Part shown: one piece after another, positions 44,668 to 52,836 of the stretch
How positions within the stretch are numbered: the stretch's first letter is position 1
Layout: each line of letters begins with the position of its first letter
The notes under the pieces: generated by a model
Seen by the model: the letters and a program-made list of their open reading frames with translations, nothing else
The model's database searches: none
What the model was told of the DNA's origin: nothing
Origin: Gonapodya prolifera JEL478
Taxonomy: Eukaryota > Monoblepharomycota > Monoblepharidomycetes > Monoblepharidales > Gonapodyaceae
Length of the DNA stretch: 52,836 nucleotides
NCBI GenBank assembly: GCA_001574975.1
Contig: KQ965892.1
Coordinates: forward strand, 1 to 52,836
Direction of reading: 5' to 3'
Translations under genes and position numbers: made by a program

Positions 44668-47246
44668 TCAGGAGTCGAAAATCGGTCCCAAACAAGGCAT
44701 GTTATTCTCCCGACAGATCCGCATCAGCTCGACTGTTCCACGAGGATTCGAGGTGATGAATACGACTGAATGGGAGGATGATAAACCGGGCAGAGTTCAT
44801 GGATCCAACAATTGCATCACGAAACCTCATTCCACCCACCTTCTGCTGCGTGCGCATGGAACACGTCCTTCAGCAGCTGCACCACGTCGGGCCTCCTTCC
44901 TGCCTTCTTTGTATCGAAAATGATCCTGCGTTCTGGCGGGATGGTCTTCTCAATCAACTCCTGCAACGTCGGCCCGAAGGTGTTCTCCATGTCGGACGCG
45001 ATCCAGATCAGGAAGACGTTGGGGTTCTGCATCGGGATTGAGAGAGACGCGCCGATACCGGAGCCGGTACATATGGCAATAGAGCGGTAGAACATCCCCC
45101 CAAGTCGGGAGATACCGGCAAACCGGACCGTGCGTGTGTACAAATGGCTTGGGCGGTCGCGGACGAGGGCGGCGGTCCAGCCGCCTTGGACTCCGATGAC
45201 CATGTCTGATGATTCACAGTGACAGAGTTGTACAAACGTTAGCATTGAATCTCAGTACATGTTCTCACTCTCGATACCATACTCACAGTGGCAGTCTGCT
45301 TTGGCACCTTCACCAACGATCCCGAAAGCGTGCCACTGGCTGAGCCCGCTGCCCCGCGCGAGCCGACCCAGCAGACCATTCCCGACCGGACCGTCAAATT
45401 TGAGAATGGCGGCTTTGCCATTGGGTCCCTAGAGCGGACGTTCGCGAAACGTCGTGAGAACAAGACCTCGAAAACCACACAGCCCACACATGAACTCTCA
45501 CAGGCGTAATTTTCACGGGGATTTTGCGCACACTAAGCCAGGGCACTATGAGGCTGCAAAATGAAAAAGGTATCACATCATGAAGTCGGACCATGGTCTA
45601 CGCTCGTTCAAACCACTCACAACACGGTCAGCACCACGGCGAACCAAAAGTTCTCATTGCGCACAAGGGTGTCGCCGAGCGAGATGTCGGGAGCCCGCAG
45701 GTAGTAGGAGCTGCTGAGGACGAAGACCCAGACGAACGCCATGGAGGTCCAGCCAAGCCAGCGGTGGGTGTGTTCGAAGACGCTGCACGTGATAGTGCAA
45801 AGTAAGGCGAGAACACAAGGTGAGCGGGTTAGGGAAGAGGAAGGCGTGCACGTTGGAAGAGAGACACGTACTCATGCGCGAAGTATCGGACAGGCGCTTG
45901 TGCGGTGAGGATGATGATGAACATGGTGCACGTGGTGATGATCGCTGAGGCTTTGATAACGGTGGCGATACCGATGTAGGTGAACAGGATGGTGACGGAG
46001 TACTGGGGGATGTATTGATGTGTGGGAAGAAATGGAGAGATGGGAGAGTGAGCGCAACAAGTGATGAGAAAGAAAGGCAAAGACACGTACGATGAGCCAG
46101 GCAAGTGCCGATATCGCAGCTGCCGAGTGGATGCCACCGAGGGACATGAGCACAAGGACGACGCCACTGCGGATCCAGACGGATGTCCAGGGCTTTAGCT
46201 GCGTGGTGGAAGGAGGGGAGCAGGCAACAGCGCAAAGATTGGGAAACGTCATGAGCCACGAAGTGAATGCACCCTCATGTCGCCAAATGCCCAGTGGCAA
46301 AAAAAGACGCTCACCAATCCGAAAAACCAATCCGAGAACGCAAACAGCCCCCTCAGAATCAGCTCGCTCCGCGCAGCGACGGCCAGCAGGATGTTTCCCA
46401 GCGCGAACGACGCAGAGTTCTCCTTCGCGTATGGGAAGGAACCTGTTGCCGCAAGGAGGAGCATGATGGCGTTGGCGAGGAGGGTTATGGTGTAGAGCTG
46501 GTGACGGTGTGGTGTGGGTTGGGGTAACATCAGAATTAATTTTGCATCGGACCAAATCAAGCTTTCTCGTATCATCATCACTCAACCACCCCTCCGTCCC
46601 CCCCACCCCACCCCACCGCCCAGTCCCCATCCCCAACACCAGCGCTGCAATCGTGGTTACTCACTCGTTTGTATGTGTTGAATGATAAAACCCATTTGGT
46701 CTTTCGGTGGAAGCGGATATCATATTTCTTAACACCTGGAGGCAGCAGGGGTATTTCGTAATCGATGAGCTTTCTGCGAAGGGCGAATGATCGAATCCAA
46801 TATCAGAATTGAATTGACAGCATACTGCCACAGTCGCCATCTCACGATGAGGAACGCTTGTCACTCCTCAAATCCTCAACTTACGGAGTGAGACCATTAT
46901 TGTCCAAGAGCTTTATCTTTGTCAGCGAAAAGTCCACAAATTTGTCCTCCTTGTCGCTTTCCTCGTCCGAGTCCTCGTCGATATCCTGCCCGATGGCCAA
47001 AAACGTCGTGAGCCTCGACAGCCCACTCCTGTCACTCCTCGACCGCGCGAGTGTGTTTGTGTCCGGCTCAAATTTCACTTGCGTTGCGAACTTGGCTAGC
47101 AGATGGACACGTGTGGAGGTCCGGGGAAGGGGTGCTGTGGAGGACTTGGCGAGCCGTCGGTGCTCGCCGTTGCCGTTGGAGGCATGCGTGGAAAGCGGGA
47201 GGGTTGCGGGCGATGGGATTGGAACGGGGGCATCGTCCGGTGACAT
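44668..47246 (-). CDS. TmpA-like integral membrane NAD(P)/FAD-type oxidoreductase
   Basis: TmpA of Aspergillus is a plasma-membrane putative flavoprotein linked to sporulation signalling; related regions occur in NRPS-like fungal proteins. Ten exons (46885-47246, 46665-46773, 46315-46497, 46091-46198, 45872-46002, 45621-45782, 45502-45553, 45287-45428, 44840-45205, 44668-44765) total 1713 nt (570 aa). The N-terminus is acidic (DIDEDSDEESDKED), then KYDIRFHRKTKWVLSFNTYK leads into membrane helices LYTITLLANAIMLLLAATG, LGGIHSAAAISALAWLI, YSVTILFTYIGIATVIKASA and HRWLGWTSMAFVWVFVLSSS. The C-terminal soluble part has HAFGIVGEGAKADCHYMV, GVQGGWTAALV, CTGSGIGASLS, FLIWIASDMENTFGPTLQEL and VVFITSNPRG, a nucleotide-binding fold. 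All junctions keep frame; no lesions. Confidence 0.85.
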
Positions 47247-49621
47247 GGGTGCGTGGAAAGTTCGCTGGTTGCGACGATTTGGGATCGGCCGAGGACGGAG
47301 AGAAAATATAAGGTGAGTCGGTATGGTGCGGCACCCTCATTTCCTCACACCTCACGCTCAGTGCCGAACACATATTATTTTGGATATACTCACGTGGTTT
47401 TTTCCGATCGGAATACTGAGTCTGCTGAGAGCTGTGGGGAAAAGAATTTCATTTGCCCATTCCTCCGGCTGCTTTCTCACCGCGTCCTCTCCCCATCTTT
47501 GCGGGGTTGTTGGAGGAGTGGCTGAGCCTCGGGTATTCATCCACGTCACTGTTCGTCGTGAACAGTTCGTGACCTCAAATCTTTGAGGAGAGGGGCGGTA
47601 AGTAGTCGGTAAGTACAGTCCACTCCCGGTAACTGCAGACCAGGTAACTGCAGCCATGCACTATCTCCATGCAAAATTTCCGCCTCGGCAGGTGGTATCT
47701 GCAGGTTTATACACTAATTGCAGGGCATTTTGCTGCCCCGAAGCCTGCAGTAAGCGGGAGTAGACCGTACTGTATACCTCGCATATACTCGCGAGCGGGG
47801 ACATCGGCGAGATTCGGGTGCGGCGAGAGTCCACCCGGCGTTATGTCTGCTGGGTACCACAAATTTTATTCGCTCGTGTCGCCAACGAGAACGTCGAAAT
47901 GGTACAAATGGGTCCCCGGTCGCCTTTTGCCTGGAGCCACATACGTCTATGATTGCTTGTGATCCATGATGGCGACCGGTTTTCATTGACTTTAGATTTT
48001 CAGAGAAATCCGATTTGGAGCCATCGCGATATCAACTAGAAGCAACATTCAAATGAGAGTTCAAATACATGTGCCACCACCCCCGAGAATACAGTGCGTC
48101 CAGAAGCGAAGCGATTTTTCCTTGGTTTTCAGATTCAACAAGGAAACCTGAAGGTCCATGGACGTCAGCTCGAGACAGTGCAATACGAGCGACATCCGCG
48201 ACAGAACTTGGAGCAAGCCCCAAGCGTCCTCGTCAAGGGTCCGAAGATTCAATGACAGACAGGGCCCCCCGATGGGGATCCTTCTAGCTGTCACGCTAGA
48301 AAGAGCAGATACTACACTTGAGCTCAGACAATAGGCCTGAGAGGATACAGATGCAGGAAATCGGGGCATTTTTTCATACCCTCTGGTGCGCAACGGCCAT
48401 GAGGCCGTGTCGCGGTAAGTGGTATCGCTTCCACAGCAGTCATGAATCTCTCGGACTTGGCGCGTGGTGGTTGCGCGTGCCAATATCTCCCTCCCCTGTG
48501 AGTGATGCGGTCATGACAGTCAATCTTTTCTCCACCTGACCGCTTGACGTTGACCTGCCTGAACCACACCCACACAGCACAACGAGCTCCAAGCGACCGC
48601 CAAAACCCAGTTGGGAGACGTGACCTGACCTGACGTGTCGCACCGACATATCGCGTCCCTGCAGGCCAAGACACTCAACTCACGGCAACCGCTTGCGCTA
48701 GGGTTGTGCAATTCGGAGTGCTGCGTGTCTTCTGACGTACAGGATCTGTGTGGAAAAGCTGAACAGGTGTACACGTGGACGTGATAAGACAGAGCGGTGG
48801 AGATGGTTGGTGGTGGATGAGTTAAATAGTGGGGCATCGCCGGTGCTATTGTACGTTTTATAAAATACATCTAAGCAGCGAGAGAGACATTGATATTGTG
48901 GGGTGGACGGAGTATGGATCACTTGTGTGTGAATCTTGATGGGCGAAGCGGCAACGTGGTGGTGGTGGGAGTGGCTCGACTATCTAATTTTTGAAAGCCG
49001 AATTTCAACAATGCGCTTCGACCGCCTGCCAGTCCCATCCTCCACCGCTGACACTCACCCTCCTCACAGGGACGATATGATGAGACCGCGTTAACTTCTA
49101 AAATCCGCCTACTAGACAGCGACCAGTTGAGATCTCGCCACTATGCTACCCAAATTACGCCCAATGAAGATTTGGAAGGTAGGCCCCAGCAACTGCGTGA
49201 ATGCCTTTGCCTGAAGCAGAGCAGGGGCGAATAGCGTGAGACCATCCCTCGCTCCATCTGCTATATGTAGCTTCTCAAACAAAAAGGTGCAAGCAATCGT
49301 GCGAGAACCGGCAATCTTGCACCATGGCACCGAACACGCTCTACGAGGTCAACTGGGAAATAACATCCAGGGAACGCCACGTCTGTGCCTCTGGGCGTCG
49401 AGGTCTCACGGTCTCTTGAGCACAACCTGCGAATGTAACCAGGTCCCAAGGTTTGCTTTTTGGCTTGGGTTTGGTAATAAGGGATGTTTCCCATCCCTTG
49501 CAAGCTGCTCGCACAAAGTACCAATGCGGCGCCCTCTCCCGATATAATCATTTAAATACCACATTGATACCAGTCATTAGCTTCCTCAGCTGACCGAGCG
49601 ACGGAGCTACAATATCCAAAA
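47247..49621. other. Long gene-poor region
   Basis: About 2.4 kb with only short overlapping ORFs. A small direct repetition of GGTAACTGCAG occurs at 47627-47656. No tRNA, transposon end or protein domain was recognised. It separates TmpA from the second lipase copy. Confidence 0.45.
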
Positions 49622-51111
49622 ATGCTACCAAACCTGATCCTTTGCACAATCGCCGCGGCCTCCGTCTTCTTTGCCACCGGCACGTCAGCCATGGATAATG
49701 TGTACAACGCGGCTCTGGCTACTTGGCAGCAGGGCATGGTCAAGAATGTCTGTAATAGCACCTTCTACGCGACACCTGGCAACTTTTCTAGCATCCGCTC
49801 CAAACCGGGGGAGGTTCTCAAGCTGGAACGAATCTCAGGAGCTGCTCTGGATAGAGAATACGCCTATCCGCCGGGACTTGTCCTCTTTCGCATGCTCTAC
49901 GTTTCCAAGGACCTTGACCAGAAACCCGTGCCAGCGCGTTCATCCTGGTCCCTTACGACGCCAAGTTCAACGGCCATGCTTCGATGCGAACCGTGGTCTG
50001 GACTCACGGCACATCTGGAATCACGAGAGATCGCGGACCGAGCGCTCACGTTTGAGTCCCTCGTTTGAGTGGCAGCGTTTATTTCGTCACTCATTGATGA
50101 CCTCGGCCCACCCCCACCCCATCCCCACAGAGGAACCTCTACTACACTTCGAAGGTCTCTACCTCCTCGCGCTCCGCGGGTACTTTGCTATCGCCCCCGA
50201 CTACGCCGGGCAAGGCTCCGGCACGCCCTTCCATTACGTGGCCGCTCGTTCCCACGCATGCGACGTCGCATCGGCCGTCATTGCCTCCCGCGCGGCATTC
50301 GCAAAGGAGCTCATCATCTACGAGTGGGCCGTGATCGGACACAGCGAGGGCTGATTGACCGCATGGGCCGTCAACGAGCACCAAGCTGCCTAACAAAAGA
50401 GCGGCTTCCTCGGAGCCGTCTCGGTGGCTCCCTCGATTCATCCTCAGTCCATCAACCAGCGCCAGCTGAGCATCCCACAGCTCCAGGCGGCGATGGAAGC
50501 AGCTGGTACGGCGTTCTACCCTTTGAAGTTCTTGGAGTCGATTCGGCGCCTCAACACCACCCACGGCAGTCAATGTGTCCGATTGGCTGACTCCGAGAGG
50601 GGAGAGAATGCTGCAGTACTCGCTCAGAGGTGGATGCATTTCGGCGGGAACTGCGTTGGTTAATGGATCCAAGGTTGATGAGGTGAGGTTTAATTTTTTA
50701 CATGACGTCATAGGGTGCCGCTCTGCTCCCATTCCCTAACTTCAACTCTGCACCCAGATCTTCAAGAGCGTTGCCTGGGTAAACGCCTCGTTCACGGACG
50801 CCTGGACGGCCAACGTGATGACACGCGGGGTGGACCCCTTGGCAGGCCCGATGTTGGTTGTGCAAGGAGATGCAGTTGGGGCCGTGGACCCCTCACCAAA
50901 TTTCAACGCATACCAAGCCAACTGCGCTGCGAGCAAGGACAGCAAAATTCGGTACAGTATCTACCCCGGAATGCGGCACGACCCGTTGCTCTTTGCAGCG
51001 GCGATGGAGTACATGCAGTTCCTTGGAGGTCTCTTCGATCGATACGCGAAAGTGCTCAAAAACCGTGCGAGCACGGGTACCGAAACGCAACTGCGGGAAC
51101 TCCCAACCTGA
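49622..51111 (+). pseudogene. Secreted lipase-like alpha/beta hydrolase, copy 2, pseudogene
   Basis: Paralogue of 41346-42870 with the same three-exon structure and shared stretches such as NSTFYATPGNFSS, YAYPPGL, PDYAGQG, QSINQRQL and IFKSVAWVNASFTDAWT. The signal peptide is LILCTIAAASVFFATGTSA. Lesions are a 4-nt loss near 49936 that breaks PVPASAFIL, TGA at 50353-50355 directly after GHSEG (the second Gly of the elbow), TAA at 50391-50393, and further frame changes near 50570. Conserved catalytic-His context YPGMRHDPLLF survives near 50965. The ORF at 49622-50068 would make only the N-terminal third. Confidence 0.88.
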
Positions 51112-51474
51112 GGATAAACTTCAATCTTCGGTTCCAGAGGACTTAGTTATTTCAATGTAGTGACAGAAAATGAAACATCGTCCAAGAGTTTAATGTCGGG
51201 CCCACTGCACTTGCACATTTGTTTAGGCGCGTAAAGGGGGATTCTTTCCCCCGTCTATTGTATGTAGAGAGGCCCTTTCTGGGCTCAACAGACGAAGACT
51301 TTCTGCTTGAAAACAACTTTCACGTGCAGCCTTATTTGCGGGCTCGGCCAAGGCGACGGCACTCGTATCCTGCAAAGACAAGGTACTGTACTCTTCACTC
51401 TCGTACGTAGATATCCACCATTCCGGTTATTTTGTAGTGTCGACAGAAGAATATTAACAGTAGCACTACCTCCT
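51112..51474. other. Intergenic between convergent genes
   Basis: Holds 3' UTRs of the lipase pseudogene and the adaptin gene. The missing adaptin platform domain was searched for here on the minus strand and not found. Confidence 0.5.
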
Positions 51475-52836
51475 TCACCCTTCGATGAATGCATTAAAGT
51501 AATGCACATCCGCCCCTGCCTTCACCGCAACCTGAAGCAAATTAGGAGGGTTCATCACCTGAACGTGCTGCGGGTTCACGATGAGCTGGAGCGACACGTC
51601 CGCTGTCTGACCTGGTTGGAGTGGTGTTGGAACTTGGAGAGCGGTGGCAGGGAACAGACCGTAGCTGCGGAAAAGAGGTGCTATAACAGCAACGGTCGCC
51701 TCGCATTCCCCAGGAGAGCACTTACGAGTTCATGTTAAACTGAATCGCAAAGTCCGCAATGGGTTGTGCTCCTTTGTTCGCTATCGTGAGCTGCATGACC
51801 ATCCCTGGCCTCGAAACGCCCGCCGAGATTTCCAGACCCTTGCCGACCGCCGCAGGCAGCACGACTTGCTTAGAAACACCCGCTGGCGTACCGAACCCTG
51901 CGAGTGCACCAAGTCCTGCCACACCAGCAGCAGGCTGTGATGGCGAAGGTGTTCCAAGAACGTCGAGGAGATCCGTCATAGCACTCTTGGACGTGGAACT
52001 TGGCCCAGCACCTAAGCCCGGTGTCGAGGGAACGTCATCCTCGAAGTCCAAGTCCAGCAGGTTTTCTTCGTTCTTCACAACGGAAGGACCAGGTGCCCCT
52101 CCAAGCGTTTCTTCGACGGCAACTTCGGCGAAGGGTCTGATGGAACGGGTTTATATCCCGGGTACTTGTTCGGTGTCGCCTCGACTCACTTGATCGTTGT
52201 CACTGCAACAGGGCTGCTCGAACCACCAAGAGTCGACGCCGGCTTGTGGTATACCGAAGACAGGAATGCGATGTTTTGGATGAGTTCCTCGAGGAGGCTC
52301 TGGCTCATGACGGTAGCGTTGCTTTCGATGGGAGGTTTCTCGGACAAGACAACAGTCTTTTGTCGAAAGAGATCAGAGGAGGAGCACGGGAACAACAGGT
52401 TGTTTGGGGGGCACTATGAATTATGTCTTTTCTACGACAAGATGGCATAAAAACCTACCTTCGCTGCCTGCGGGTTGGTGGATAACAGACGCCAGTAAAC
52501 ATACGCGCGGTCACGCAGGTCCGGGTTGTCAGAGCCCTGTGAGGCGAGTTGAAGTACTGCAGGAGACAAACTAATCAGAACAGGCTTAACACTCGATCTC
52601 AACTTTTCTTACCCTTTTGAACTTGTTCTTGTCCTTGAGCCGGCTTCTTCAGGAATAATTTGACTGTTGCGGTGAGGAGTTGAAGTTGAACCTGTAAAAG
52701 CCCCACGTTCGGAATCGATCCACAATGTCCCAGTGCTAATAACCCACTTGCGGATATTCTTCTTTAAATGTGTCCATGTAACCAACCAGAAGCTCCGCTG
52801 CGTTGTCTATCCGCTCAGCGTGCTCGCCCACGAGCC
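51475..52836 (-). CDS. AP-1/AP-2 complex beta subunit (beta-adaptin), C-terminal part
   Basis: Large subunit of clathrin adaptor complexes at the trans-Golgi or plasma membrane. The gene runs off the right edge, so its 5' part is missing. Exons 52748-52836, 52613-52691, 52459-52556, 52190-52356, 51726-52136 and 51475-51664. The trunk end reads [58 protein letters not shown] and [15 protein letters not shown], then [11 protein letters not shown], all diagnostic of beta-adaptin. The hinge contains [11 protein letters not shown] (clathrin-box-like LLDLD) and DLLDVLG. The appendage sandwich begins [19 protein letters not shown] and ends [20 protein letters not shown] at TGA 51475-51477. The platform half of the appendage found in most beta subunits is absent. 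Confidence 0.92.

Noticed and set aside
5973-51111. Stop-codon reassignment (TGA or TAG as sense)
   Set aside because: GMD, KH, serpin, kinase and MBL end at TGA, MYND and ACAD at TAG, cysteine synthase at TAA, all at conserved C-termini.

Overview
The window is nuclear DNA of a fungus. Almost every gene is split by short GT-AG introns (about 50-130 nt) and there are no operons or bacterial signals. Fungal markers include the end of a CHS3-type chitin synthase, a Hal4/Npr1-type kinase, a fungal cysteine synthase, a caleosin and a TmpA-type membrane protein. GDP-mannose 4,6-dehydratase (GDP-fucose route) and an F-box/ankyrin protein lean towards an early-diverging, zoosporic-grade fungus; that placement is inference. 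Exon models were built by hand. They sum to whole codons for cyclin L, GMD, the PPR protein, the MYND protein, caleosin, serpin, cysteine synthase, the kinase, the metallo-beta-lactamase-fold protein, both alpha/beta hydrolases, BCAT and TmpA. The KH gene does so only after a duplicated contig end is collapsed.

Layout: 1-483 chitin synthase 3' end (+); 1377-2675 cyclin L (+); 4202-5871 GMD (+); 5973-7744 UBA4/MOCS3 pseudogene (+); 7855-9061 triple-KH RNA-binding protein (-) with a scaffolding artefact at 9003; 9813-10927 PPR protein (-), divergent from the MYND/tail-anchored protein 11071-12282 (+); 13007-14427 caleosin (+); 15372-17406 secreted serpin (-); 18371-19062 unidentified metal-binding-like protein (-); 19350-20515 decayed F-box/ankyrin gene (+); 20892-23239 decayed AP-endonuclease gene (-) carrying a 530-bp hAT-type MITE; 24263-25922 cysteine synthase (+); 26382-28207 kinase (-).

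From 28405 to 37446 lies a tandem array derived from one ancestral block: acyl-CoA dehydrogenase (-), MBL-fold hydrolase (-), alpha/beta hydrolase (+), small membrane protein (-). Each unit has lost different members. A branched-chain aminotransferase (38158-39894, -) follows, so the first and third steps of valine-type catabolism are neighbours.

The right end holds a pair of secreted GHSEGG lipase-like genes (41346-42870 and 49622-51111, both broken), an AttH/CrtC lipocalin-like gene with an in-frame TGA (43243-44417), a TmpA-like membrane flavoprotein (44668-47246, -) and the 3' part of an AP-complex beta-adaptin (51475-52836, -).

The most striking points are the membrane-tethered fungal serpin, the MITE that splits a reading frame and leaves a perfect 8-bp duplication, a UBA4 copy with four stops and two frameshifts but good splice sites, the rearranged tandem array with a nucleophile-less hydrolase, and a GC-rich repeat shared by the two longest introns. 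Lesions cluster in a few genes while about 15 kb of other coding sequence is clean. This favours real gene decay over base-calling error, although the window does contain one clear assembly artefact.
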